Source: Planctomycetota bacterium
GTDB taxonomy: Bacteria > Planctomycetota > Planctomycetia > Pirellulales > Pirellulaceae
Assembly: GCA_027622275.1 (NCBI GenBank)
Contig: JAQBZB010000049.1
Location: forward strand, 1 to 40,261
Direction of reading: 5' to 3'
DNA length: 40,261 nt
The notes below the pieces were generated by a model. The model was not told where the DNA came from, did no database searches, and saw only the letters and a program-made list of their open reading frames with translations. Position numbers and translations under genes: made by a program. Of the stretch, positions 17,382 through 26,800 are shown piece after piece. Position 1 is the first letter of the stretch. Each line of letters starts with the position of its first letter.

Positions 17382-18716
17382 ATGAGAATTCATAAGACGT
17401 GTGATGGAGTGAAGCGACGTGATTTTCTGAAGGTCGGCGTGCTCGGCGGTGCCGGGTTAAGCTTGGCCAGCTATCTGCGACTTTTGGAAGCCGGTGAGGT
17501 TGCCGAGAAGTCGCGCGGCATGTCCGCCATATTCGTGAATTTGCCAGGCGGTCCGTCGCATATGGACACCTTCGATTTGAAGCCGAACGCGCCCACCGAG
17601 TTTCGTGGCACGTTCAATCCGATCGATACCAACGTGCCTGGAATCCAGATCAGCGAGCATCTGCCGAAGCTGGCCGGTTGCATGGACAAGTTCGTCATCT
17701 TGCGCGGCGTCAGCCATACGCTGGGCGCTCACGCGCTCGGTCAGGAATACGTCAATTGCGGCAGTCGGCCGTTGCCATCGCTGGAGTATCCCGGCTACGG
17801 TGCGGTTGTCGTGAAGGAAACGGAGCAGAACAACCCGACCGACTTGCCGTCGTTCGTTGCCGTGCCTAACAACACGCAACAGCGCCCCGGCTTCCTCGGC
17901 GTGAAGTATGCTCCGTTGAATACCGGCGACACACCAAAGGCGGGTCAGCCCTTCAGCGTCCGCGGCATCTCGCTGCAAGGCGGTTTGACCGTGGCCCAAG
18001 TCGAGAAGCGGCAAGGGCTGCTGAGCGACCTGGACGCAACGTTCCGCGCGGTGGAAGAGGACAGCCAGTTGCTGGAAGGTCTCGATCGCTTCAGCGAACA
18101 GGCCCATTCCATCATCACTTCCAAACGCTCGCGCGACGCGTTCGACATCAGCAAGGAATCGCCGGCGTTCGCCGAACCGTTCGGCGCAGATCCGTTTGGA
18201 TTGAGTTGCTTGCTCGCGACGCGGTTGGTCGAGTCAGGTGTGCGTTTCATCACGCTACAACTGGGCGGCTGGGACACGCATCAAGATAACTGGACCCGCT
18301 TGAGCAAAGGCAACGGCCGTAGTCCCGGCTTGCTGCCGCAGCTCGATACCGGTCTCTCGTCGTTGCTGAACGGTTTGGAGCAGAAAGGTCTGCTCGAATC
18401 GACGGCGATCTTCGTGACTGGCGAGTTCGGTCGGACGCCGAAGATCAACACGCGCAGTGCCGAAGGCGGCCGCGATCACTATCCACGCTGCATGTTCATG
18501 TTGCAGGCAGGTGGTTCGGTTCGCGGCGGACAAGCGATTGGCGAAAGCGACGAGAAGGCATCCATGCCGGCCAACGAAGGATTCACGCCGGATGATGTCG
18601 CCGCTTCCTTCTATCACAATGTCGGCATCGACCCCGCGAAGGAGTATCAGACAAACACCGGCCGGCCGATCACAATCGTCCGCGATGGTTCGGTGATTCG
18701 AAAGATGTTTGCGTAA
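17382..18716 (+). CDS. Tat-exported DUF1501 (sulfatase-like fold) protein
   Basis: The 444-residue protein begins with a twin-arginine signal (KRRDFLKVGVLGGAGLSLAS), so it should cross the membrane folded. The rest matches the DUF1501 family, related to alkaline phosphatase/sulfatase-type hydrolases, with SAIFVNLPGGPSHMDTFDLKP near the N-terminus and GGWDTHQDN and VTGEFGRTPKIN further on. In planctomycetes DUF1501 genes routinely follow DUF1549/DUF1553 genes, as here. The substrate is unknown. The ATG at 17382 has AAAGGA upstream; an earlier ATG at 17358 lacks one. A strong terminator follows the stop. Confidence 0.93.
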   Translation: MRIHKTCDGVKRRDFLKVGVLGGAGLSLASYLRLLEAGEVAEKSRGMSAIFVNLPGGPSHMDTFDLKPNAPTEFRGTFNPIDTNVPGIQISEHLPKLAGCMDKFVILRGVSHTLGAHALGQEYVNCGSRPLPSLEYPGYGAVVVKETEQNNPTDLPSFVAVPNNTQQRPGFLGVKYAPLNTGDTPKAGQPFSVRGISLQGGLTVAQVEKRQGLLSDLDATFRAVEEDSQLLEGLDRFSEQAHSIITSKRSRDAFDISKESPAFAEPFGADPFGLSCLLATRLVESGVRFITLQLGGWDTHQDNWTRLSKGNGRSPGLLPQLDTGLSSLLNGLEQKGLLESTAIFVTGEFGRTPKINTRSAEGGRDHYPRCMFMLQAGGSVRGGQAIGESDEKASMPANEGFTPDDVAASFYHNVGIDPAKEYQTNTGRPITIVRDGSVIRKMFA

Positions 18717-18728
18717 GGCGAAACAAAC

Positions 18729-18768
18729 AACCTTCCGGCGGGTTCAATCCGCCGGAAGGTTTTTCTTC
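18729..18768 (+). terminator. Strong intrinsic terminator after the DUF1501 gene
   Basis: AACCTTCCGGCGG (18729-18741) pairs perfectly over 13 bases with 18749-18761 around a seven-base loop and is followed by TTTTCTT. It probably ends the transcript of the sigma-to-DUF1501 block. Confidence 0.9.
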
Positions 18769-18886
18769 CCATGCCGCTTCTATGGGGCTCGCAGGATTCT
18801 GAGCCCGCGTCGTATTCTGACTGGATTCTGGGAACGATGGATTGCACCTGGAAGATTTCACCTTTTCGATTCTTGGAGACCCATCA

Positions 18887-19369
18887 ATGAAGAACGTGTT
18901 GAAGACCATGACGTTGTTGGCCTTGGCTTTGTTAATCGCTGTGCCACTGTCCGCGGAAGATAAGAAAAAGAAGAAGGGCGAGAAGGGTGGCAACCCGCTG
19001 GCCGCGACCGTCAAGAAGGTGAAAGACGCGGGTGCTGATGAAGCCACCGTGGAAAAGGTCGAAGCTCTGGCGAAAGAGTATGGACCGAAGTTGGCCGAAG
19101 CCCGCGAGGGGCTTGGCGATGCAGGAAAGAAATTGGCGGAAGCGCGTAAGGCTGCCGCCGCCGAAGGAAAGAAAGGCAAAGATTTGCAGGCCGCCGTTGA
19201 AGCCGCCGTGCAATTGACGGACGAGCAAAAGGCCGCTCAAAAGGAATCGCAGGCGCTCACGCAGAAATTCAACGCCGCGGTTGCCGCACTGCTCACGCCC
19301 GAACAGGCCAAGGCCGCGGGTGTCGCAGCCAAGGGTGACGGCAAGAAGAAAAAGAAGCAGGCTGAGTAG
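18887..19369 (+). CDS. Small lysine/alanine-rich secreted protein
   Basis: The 160-residue product has a signal peptide (MKNVLKTMTLLALALLIAVPLSA) followed by a run of lysines and a long alpha-helical region rich in Ala, Lys and Glu, ending in another KKKKK patch. The ATG at 18887 sits after GGAGA and puts the signal at the very start; an in-frame ATG at 18842 would not. The gene is flanked by terminators on both sides and is therefore monocistronic. Similar Lys-rich exported proteins are, to my knowledge, common in planctomycetes, but no function is known to me. Confidence 0.8.
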   Translation: MKNVLKTMTLLALALLIAVPLSAEDKKKKKGEKGGNPLAATVKKVKDAGADEATVEKVEALAKEYGPKLAEAREGLGDAGKKLAEARKAAAAEGKKGKDLQAAVEAAVQLTDEQKAAQKESQALTQKFNAAVAALLTPEQAKAAGVAAKGDGKKKKKQAE

Positions 19370-19400
19370 GCTACAAGCCTCGCAGAATTTGAGATACGTC

Positions 19401-19445
19401 AGAATCCCCGGTGTCCGTGAGATGCCGGGGATTCTTTGCGTTTTA
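19401..19445 (+). terminator. Intrinsic terminator after the Lys-rich protein gene
   Basis: AGAATCCCCGG (19401-19411) pairs perfectly with CCGGGGATTCT (19425-19435), followed by TTGCGTTTT. The stem is 11 bp and the loop 13 bases. The remaining bases to 19635 show nothing further that I can name. Confidence 0.82.
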
Positions 19446-19635
19446 ACGGGGCTCAAGCCGCCGGGCGGGGATCCGTGAGACCATTCCCGGCGATCGCGAG
19501 TAGGATGAACAACAGCGGATCGCGGTGCCTTGGCAGCAAGGCCGTGCAAATCCTGTGGCCTACTGGCCGAATAGTTGCTATCAATCGGTAATCCCGTAGA
19601 ACATTTCGCCGACGGATTCCCCAGCGAGTTTCTGA

Positions 19636-21204
19636 ATGAAGACGAATCGCACAACAACCGGCTTGCTGCTGATCGTTGTGCTGGCATTTCTTGGCGTGGC
19701 GCTGTTGGTAATCCCGCCGAAGATTGCGGCGATTTTCAATTCGCTTCCCGAGAACACTCCGCAGTGGTTGGTCTACGTCTACGCCGGACTTGTTGGAACC
19801 GGGGCGTTATTGCTGCTGGGATGTACGGTCACGATTCTGTGGCGGCTGTGGATCCGCACGAGACGGAAACAAGAGCGTCACGCTCGGCGCGTCAAGAATC
19901 CGAGTGAGCTGACGCGGGAGCAACGCGAGTACGAAGTCGAAGAGAACCTGAAGTCGGTCGACGATCTTCAGGCGGAACTCGACGCCGACAACGCGTTCCG
20001 GCGCGAGCTGGACCCGCTGGCGCATAAGATCGCCGAAAAACGTGAGTCGCAGCAGTTGGAGATCGTCGCGTTTGGGGCCATCTCTAGCGGCAAGTCCTCG
20101 CTGCTGAACGCGCTCGCCGGCGATGATGTCTTCGTCACCGATCTCAAAGGCGGCACCACCGCCCAGCGCAACGAGATCCCTTGGCCCGGTATCGACAGCG
20201 TGATGCTGGTCGATACGCCGGGGCTTGGCGAAGTTGACGGTGCCGCCCGCGGAGCCGTGTCGGCAGGCTCCGCCAAGGACGCCGATCTGGTGTTGCTGGT
20301 CGTCGACGGGCCGCTGCGCGAATGGGAATTCGAGTTGCTTACGCAGTTGGGCGACATGGGAAAGCGGGTGCTGGTCTGTTTGAACAAAGAAGATTGGTAT
20401 GACGCCGACGAGCGGGCGTCACTGCTTGGCCAGATCCGCCAACAGGTGAAGAGCTATGTGGACGCAGACGATATCGTAACCGTCCGGTCGCAATCGACGC
20501 AGCGTCCGCGAGTGCGCGTCTTGAGCGATGGCACGGAAACCGAGGAGATGGTTGATGTCCCGATCGATATCAGCGCCTTGGCCGATCGGATGATGAAGAT
20601 CGTCAAACGCGATGGCCGCGATTTGCTGCTCGGCAATCTGTTGTTGCAGTCGCGCGGATTGGTTGACGAGGCGCGGCGGCGAGTCGAGGACTCGCTGGAT
20701 CGACGAGCTTGGGAGACGGTCGATAAATACATGTGGGGCGCCGGCGGGGCGGCGGCCTTGAACCCGTTCCCGATTATCGATCTGATCGCGGGCTGCGCGA
20801 TCTCGACAAAGATGGTGGTCGATCTAGGGCGCGTCTACCGCCAAGACATCGATCTCGACGCCGCGGTCACTTTGGTGGGGCAACTGGGAAAGAACTTGAT
20901 CTCGATCCTCGGCGTCAGTGCCGCGACGCCGATTGTAGCTCCCGTCGTGGCATCGCTGCTCAAGACGGTGCCCGGCGTCGGGACGCTGGCGGGACAGTTG
21001 CTGCAAGGAATCGTGCAAGCTTTGATCACCCGTTGGATCGGGGCGGTGTTCATCCATTACTTCAAGAACGAGATGCAGCGGCCCGAGGGTGGATTGGCCG
21101 CGCTGGCTCGCAAAGAGTGGGAGAAGCTGACAACAATGGACGAACTGAGAAAGCTCGTTCGTGCCGCGAAAACGCATTTGTCATCCAGAACCGACGAAAA
21201 CTAA
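19636..21204 (+). CDS. Membrane-anchored dynamin-like GTPase with C-terminal DUF697-type region
   Basis: The 522-residue protein has two N-terminal membrane helices (about 8-26 and 43-68), a charged coiled-coil region, and a GTPase domain with G1 GAISSGKSS (147-155), a G2-like GGTT, G3 DTPG (193-196) and G4 NKED (250-253). The S-x-GKSS form of G1 is typical of dynamin-superfamily and related membrane GTPases. The C-terminal 170 residues are hydrophobic with the Gly/Ala-rich look of DUF697/YcjF proteins (YMWGAGGAAALNPFPIIDL). A second GTPase of the same layout starts five bases after its stop. Together they probably form a membrane-associated pair; the cellular role is unknown. Confidence 0.87.
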   Translation: MKTNRTTTGLLLIVVLAFLGVALLVIPPKIAAIFNSLPENTPQWLVYVYAGLVGTGALLLLGCTVTILWRLWIRTRRKQERHARRVKNPSELTREQREYEVEENLKSVDDLQAELDADNAFRRELDPLAHKIAEKRESQQLEIVAFGAISSGKSSLLNALAGDDVFVTDLKGGTTAQRNEIPWPGIDSVMLVDTPGLGEVDGAARGAVSAGSAKDADLVLLVVDGPLREWEFELLTQLGDMGKRVLVCLNKEDWYDADERASLLGQIRQQVKSYVDADDIVTVRSQSTQRPRVRVLSDGTETEEMVDVPIDISALADRMMKIVKRDGRDLLLGNLLLQSRGLVDEARRRVEDSLDRRAWETVDKYMWGAGGAAALNPFPIIDLIAGCAISTKMVVDLGRVYRQDIDLDAAVTLVGQLGKNLISILGVSAATPIVAPVVASLLKTVPGVGTLAGQLLQGIVQALITRWIGAVFIHYFKNEMQRPEGGLAALARKEWEKLTTMDELRKLVRAAKTHLSSRTDEN

Positions 21205-21209
21205 GTTCA

Positions 21210-22553
21210 ATGACCGAGCCAACGCTTCTAAAAGACGACCACTACCAGCGAGCCATTCAATCGCTGACGCAAACCTTGGAGAAGCTGCGCAATTGCTCGG
21301 AAGAAGAACGCGGCATCCTGCAGAACGACCTGCGCCAATTGCAGGACATGAGCAACAAGTTGACCAGCGGCCGCGTCGAGATCGTCGTGTTTGGCGAGAT
21401 CAGCACAGGCAAGTCCGCCTTGATTAACGCACTGGTCGGTCGCGAAGTTGCCGCGGTCGATGTGCAAGGTGGTTGGACCAAAGAGATTTGGAAAGTCGAC
21501 TGGGAGGGTGCCGGCTACTGCCTTCCAGGACTTGCCGATTCACAAGTCGTGTTGGTCGACACGCCTGGGTTAAACGAAGTTGGTGGTGCTGCCCGAGCCG
21601 AGATGGCTCGTGAAGCCGCGGAACGCGCGGACTTGATCCTGTTCGCGACAGACTCGGATGTGAACGAGACCGAGTTCTCCGCGCTGTTGACCTTGGCGAG
21701 TGTTAGCAAGCCGCTGATCGTTGTTCTGACCAAGAAGGATCTCTACTCGCCTGAACAACGCGTCCGGCTGCTGGAGGTCTTGCGCGACGATCGCTTGGCG
21801 AACGTGGTTTCCGACGAAGACATCATCATGACCGCGGCCGATCCCCGCGAAGTCGAGTACATTATCGAAGACGCCAAGGGCAAGACGCGGAGCGAGTGGC
21901 GCAGGCCCGCTCCCGACGTAGCCGAACTGAAAGCCCGGATTCTTGAGTTGCTTGAGCGCGACGGTCTCGCACTCGTGACACTGAACGCCGCCATGTACGC
22001 CGCCGATAAATCGGATCGCATCGCCTCGTTGCGAGTTCAATTGCGTGACAAGCATGCGAATCAAACGATTTGGAGTTACGCCGTCGTCAAAGCGGCTGTT
22101 GTTGCGTTTAATGTCGTGCCGCTGCTTGACACGCTCGGTGGCTTGGCTGTCGATGCCACGATGATCTACACCTTGGCACGTATCTATCGACTGGAGATGT
22201 CATGGACGCATGCTCGCCGGCTCGCAACCTCGATCGTCCAGGCAGCAGGTTGGATGATGCTCACCGAAGGCGCGACCCACCTTGCTTGCGGAGCGTTCAA
22301 GTTGCTAACCGTCGGTTACGGCACGATCGTCACGGCTGTCCCACAAGGGGCAGCGGCAGGTTACGGCTCGTACATCGTTGGACAGGCGGCGAAGTACTAC
22401 TTCGAGCATGGTTCGTCTTGGGGGAGCGAGGGACCGAAGCAAGTTGTGCGTCGTATTTTGGACGAAACCGATAAGCAGTCGGTGCTCGACCGGTTGAAGA
22501 ACGAGATTCGCAAGAAGCTCTTGTCAAACCGGCATGCTCCCGGCGGAAAATAG
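21210..22553 (+). CDS. Second dynamin-like GTPase, paired with the preceding one
   Basis: The 447-residue protein starts with a coiled-coil segment (about 10-52) instead of membrane helices. Its GTPase domain has G1 GEISTGKSA (62-70), a G2-like GGWT, G3 DTPG (117-120) and G4 TKKD (174-177). A hydrophobic C-terminal region follows that parallels the DUF697-like part of its neighbour (FNVVPLLDTLGGLAVDATMIYTLARIYRLEM). The ATG at 21210 is five bases after the previous stop. A much longer in-frame reading from 20733 is only the shadow of the first GTPase. The tandem arrangement suggests hetero-oligomers in which only the first subunit carries the N-terminal anchor. Confidence 0.87.
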   Translation: MTEPTLLKDDHYQRAIQSLTQTLEKLRNCSEEERGILQNDLRQLQDMSNKLTSGRVEIVVFGEISTGKSALINALVGREVAAVDVQGGWTKEIWKVDWEGAGYCLPGLADSQVVLVDTPGLNEVGGAARAEMAREAAERADLILFATDSDVNETEFSALLTLASVSKPLIVVLTKKDLYSPEQRVRLLEVLRDDRLANVVSDEDIIMTAADPREVEYIIEDAKGKTRSEWRRPAPDVAELKARILELLERDGLALVTLNAAMYAADKSDRIASLRVQLRDKHANQTIWSYAVVKAAVVAFNVVPLLDTLGGLAVDATMIYTLARIYRLEMSWTHARRLATSIVQAAGWMMLTEGATHLACGAFKLLTVGYGTIVTAVPQGAAAGYGSYIVGQAAKYYFEHGSSWGSEGPKQVVRRILDETDKQSVLDRLKNEIRKKLLSNRHAPGGK

Positions 22554-22655
22554 CGGCGTGGTGGCTTCGCACGTGAACGATCATTGGCCGCTGCACCCAC
22601 TTAGTAGTCGGCCCGCAATAGGAAGAGCCGAAGCGTACGTCCTCCTGGGCGTTCC

Positions 22656-23840
22656 GTGTTGAACGAGAAAGAAAAGATCAACCGCATGAAGACCGGGCCG
22701 GCAACCGATAAGGGGCAACAATTCAACCGCTATCCGTGGTATGCCGTGCGGATCTGGCATGGGATGCGGCTTGGGGATTTCTATCGGCTGCTGTGGAAGA
22801 ACCGCTTTCGCGTTCATCCCGTGCATTGGAAGCGGGTCTTCACCGTGACTCTGTCCGGTTGTATGAACTCGACGTTCGGCGTGCTGCAAAGCCTCGTCTA
22901 CGGCCGCCGGATCGAGAGCACCGTCGTTGATCCGCCGCCGATATTTATCATCGGGCATTGGCGAAGTGGGACGACGTATTTGCACGAACTGCTGGTGCGC
23001 GACAAGCGGTTTGCGTATCCCACGACTTACCAGTGCTTCATGCCGCATCATTTCTTGGTGACCGGGTGGTTTCTGCCCAAGCTGCTGCGGTTCCTGCTGC
23101 CTTCCCAGCGCCCCATGGACAACATGGTGATGGGGTTTGACCATCCGCAGGAAGACGAGTTCGCACTGTGTTCGCTCGGTGCGCCAACACCTTACTTCCG
23201 CATGGCCTTTCCCAACCACGGCCCGGCCTACCAGGAATTCCTGGACATGCAAGACGTCGACAAGCGGGACCTGCGACGGTTCAAACGGGCGCTGCAGTCG
23301 TTCGTCAAAGCACTGACCCATCGCTACCGCCGGCAGTTGGTCCTCAAATCGCCGCCGCACACCGGCCGCATCGAACTGTTGGCCGAACTGTTTCCGGGCG
23401 CGAAATTCATTCACATCGTGCGCGACCCGTACCTGCTGTTTGCCTCCATGCGACGAACTTGGCAAGCCATGGACGGCGTGCAGAGTTTTCAAAAACCCAA
23501 GCATGACGATTTGGACGAGTACGTCTTGAGTTGCCTGGAGCGAATGTACGGCGGTTTCGAACGGCAGCGCGCGCGGATCGACCCGGCGACGATTTGCGAT
23601 CTGCGTTACGAAGATCTGGTACGCGATCCCGTCGGACAGCTACAGGTCGTATACCAGGCGCTCGAGCTGGGAGACTTTGAAGACCTGCGACAGGATCTTG
23701 AGGAGTATGTCGCCCAACAAAAGGATTACCAGCCGGGCCGCCACGAACTGACGCCCGAGTTGACGGCGGAAGTCGATCGTCGCTGGAGCGGCTATCGCGA
23801 CAAATACGGCTACGCTGCGTCGACGCGCGGCGAAAGCTAG
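22656..23840 (+). CDS. PAPS-dependent sulfotransferase family protein
   Basis: The family moves a sulfonate group from PAPS to a hydroxyl or amine. The 394-residue protein has the 5'-phosphosulfate loop HWRSGTTYL at 101-109 and the 3'-phosphate motif VRDPYLLFASM with Arg256 and Ser264. A conserved KSPPHTGR segment lies between them (231-238). The start is uncertain: a GTG at 22656 gives this length, while an ATG at 22686 would be ten residues shorter, and neither has a good ribosome-binding site. The gene ends tail-to-tail with the lipid synthase gene, the two stops sharing CTAG. The acceptor is unknown; a lipid made by that neighbour is a guess. Confidence 0.88.
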   Translation: MLNEKEKINRMKTGPATDKGQQFNRYPWYAVRIWHGMRLGDFYRLLWKNRFRVHPVHWKRVFTVTLSGCMNSTFGVLQSLVYGRRIESTVVDPPPIFIIGHWRSGTTYLHELLVRDKRFAYPTTYQCFMPHHFLVTGWFLPKLLRFLLPSQRPMDNMVMGFDHPQEDEFALCSLGAPTPYFRMAFPNHGPAYQEFLDMQDVDKRDLRRFKRALQSFVKALTHRYRRQLVLKSPPHTGRIELLAELFPGAKFIHIVRDPYLLFASMRRTWQAMDGVQSFQKPKHDDLDEYVLSCLERMYGGFERQRARIDPATICDLRYEDLVRDPVGQLQVVYQALELGDFEDLRQDLEEYVAQQKDYQPGRHELTPELTAEVDRRWSGYRDKYGYAASTRGES

Positions 23841-26800
23841 AAATGATACTTCGCGCAGGCGACTTGAATTCCAGGACTGACTTCGATGATCAGCCCGACT
23901 TCTCCGCGTTTCGGCCGCAGATCGCGCTGCGCGGCCTGCCAGGCGTTGGCCAGCGACGATGTAAACAAGTCCTTGTCCTTCGCGGCGACATCCACGACCG
24001 GCAAGTGTCCCAGCTGCAGCACCTCGATCAGCCGCGATGTAAACGACGAGGAGAATTGCGGCGGGAGGATCAGCGTGGGTTGGACCGCGTCCGGTTCTTC
24101 GCCGGCCAGGAACTCGCGCACGAACTCGGCGATGCACTTCAAGTAGTATTCCTCGATGTTCGGGTCTTGTTCCATCTGCAAATACGGTCGACCGTCGGTC
24201 AGTCGCGATTCGCAGAGAAATGCGTCGATGTAGTCGGTGAAGTACTTGATCGCGAGCCGGCCAAAGCCTTCTTGCGTGGGCCGTCCGTCGTCCAGAATCA
24301 TGGCCGAGGCGGTTTCTTGGACGCCGCGCAGATCGGTCGGCCGCACGTGCGTGTTGTTTTCGACCTCGGAGGCGACGACCATGACCTTCCGGTACTTGCC
24401 GGCGATGATCGCCTGGCGGGCGACGTCGCAGGCGTTCAACGTACCCATCGCACTGTTCACGATGTCAAAGGCAAACGTCTTGCGGGTCGACAAAGGATCG
24501 ACGTCCGCGTTCATCCCAAGTTCACCCGCGATGATCGCGGCGACCGCCGGTTCGGAAATGAACTCGGATCGGTAGACGCCGGTGAATATCAGCAATTCAA
24601 TGTCCTCGCGCCGATACTTCGACTGTTCGAGGCATTGCTCGGCGGCAGCGACGGCCAGCGACACGGTGTCATTATCTGTCGGTGTATGGTCAGCGGGGAC
24701 GACGCCGACGCTTTCGATGCGGGCGCATGGAATGTTGCCATTAGGCGAGGTTTCGCGCCGCTTGGCCGCGAGTTGGCTAAGCGGCTTACGACCGCTGGAT
24801 TGGGCCTGCCGCAGTCGTTCCGGCAAGTCATCGAGTGTGTACAGCGCCGTGCCCACGGTTTGGCCGGAAGCGGAGATGGGGAACATGACTTGCTGATCCG
24901 ACTGGATCTGGCCGTCCAGGATGGCGTCCCAGAGGGCCACGAAGTGACTGGTCGAAGCCGTGTTGCCGCGCTCGGCAAGGTTGTTGATTGTGTTGGCGCG
25001 GATGTTCTTGTTGGCCAGCAAGTTCATCGCTTGCTTGGCCGCGTTAATGGACGACTCGGAAGTCTGATGCATGATGATGTGGTCCGCCGTATCGCGCGAC
25101 CAGAGGTTGGCGGCGCAGATCGAAGCGGCATGCAGGACGGAATGCTTGATGGCCACGGAAGCCAGCTTGCTGGGTTGCGAGTACATGATCGCGCCGCCGT
25201 GTGGCTGGTCCGTCGCCTTGCCGATGCACAGGTCGCTGTAGCTGCCCAGCGTGTAGAGATTGATGTCGTGAAAGCCGACGGTGTCGTCGACGGAATTCTC
25301 CAAGATCACCGCCGCCCCCGCGTCGCCCAACGTCAAGCAGGCCAAGCGTTCGTCCTTAAACCCTTCGATCTCTCGCTGGGCCGTCTTCGTCAAGTGCGTG
25401 ATGTACTCGCCACTGACGACCAGCGCGCACTGAGCGCGGCCCGCGGCCAAATAGGCCTGCGCGACGTGGATCGCCGTGAACATGCCCGCGCAAGCGTTGC
25501 TAACGTCGAAGGCCAGCGCGTTGTCGCAGCCGAAGTGTTTCTTCAGCCGGACGGCCGTGCTGGGCTCGAAGGACATGCGGTCGGGACCATCGTGCCGGGA
25601 GATGCTGCAACAAATCAGCAGGTCGATGTCACCGGCCGCTCGGCGCGAAGACGCCAAGCACTGCTCGATGGCCTTGGTGGCCAGATCGATGGAGAACTCC
25701 GTCGTGCCGGCCTCGCGATGGTTGCGGATGCCGGTAATCAATTGCAGCGGAAACGTCACCTCGCGCGTACACGCTTGTAAGACCTCGCCGGTCGAAACGA
25801 CCGTGGGCGGCAGGTACACACCCAGGGATTCGATGACCATGTTCTTCGAGCCCACGGCGTCAGCGGCGATGTTCGCATCATCACGCTCGGTCCGCGGTTC
25901 GCCGCGCTGGGCGAGCCGGGGATGATCCGGCAAACGCAGCAACTCGGCGATTTCTGCGATCGAGGGATGTGCTTCGACGAGCGCTGGGGTGAGGTGATAC
26001 CCTTGCTCAATCACCATTGCCGCGACCCTCACCCGGTCGGCGGCGCCGCCTCCCCAACTGCCGATGTTTTCGTAGATGCCGATGTCTTTGGTCCTGAGCG
26101 CTTGGCTCCACGCATCCAGCAGTTGCTCTTCCAGCGAATCGCGCGGCGGCGTCTTCAATTCGGCCAGCAGTTGGTCGCGGTCCACCTCGCCGCGCTCGGT
26201 CAGCGGGATGCCACTCAGCGGCAGCAGCGCCAACGAATCGGCACCGTCAAAATGCTGCTTCAAGACCCGCCGGAGAGCGATCAGGCTGGGCATGGAATCG
26301 GATTGCGGCACGAAACAACCGACCAAGCTCGGCGGTCCGTTCTCTTGGCAATACTCAATTGCCTCCACCTCGTCAATCGACGCCAGCGCAGCGAGCGCCG
26401 AGCGAACTTCGTCCTCCTTGGTCCTGCTCAAGGTGTGCGAGAGGCCGCCTTCGTGCCCCATCTCGTCGGCAGCGGGCTGGACCGTGATTCCCAGCGAGTG
26501 GCAGCATGCGGCCAAGTGCCGGCTGAGCGATTCGATGGTGGGATGCTGCATCACGATGTCGGGCGACAGCGGAAATCCCAGCCACTTCTCCAAGTCCATC
26601 GAGATTTCCATTCCGATCAGCGAGTCGACGCCGAGCAGGGCCAGCGGCTTGCCGATGTCGATGCGGTCCGGCGGCACATTCATCTTTTGCGAAAGCTGCT
26701 GGACCAGCCAGTGCTGGATGCTGCGGCAAACTGCCAGCTCCCGAGCTGTCATCGCCGGTCCCGCAGAGTCGGGCGTCGCGGCGTCGCTCGCGGCCGCTTC

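Noticed and set aside
20733-21209. N-terminal extension of the second GTPase by 159 residues
   Set aside because: It is the out-of-frame reading of the first GTPase; the five-base gap and natural start at 21210 explain the gene fully.
23843-25780. A 645-residue open frame on the + strand opposite the lipid synthase gene
   Set aside because: It is the antisense shadow of a long G+C-rich gene with clear domain motifs on the other strand. Its product is rich in Arg, Gly, Asp and Val with no recognisable motif.
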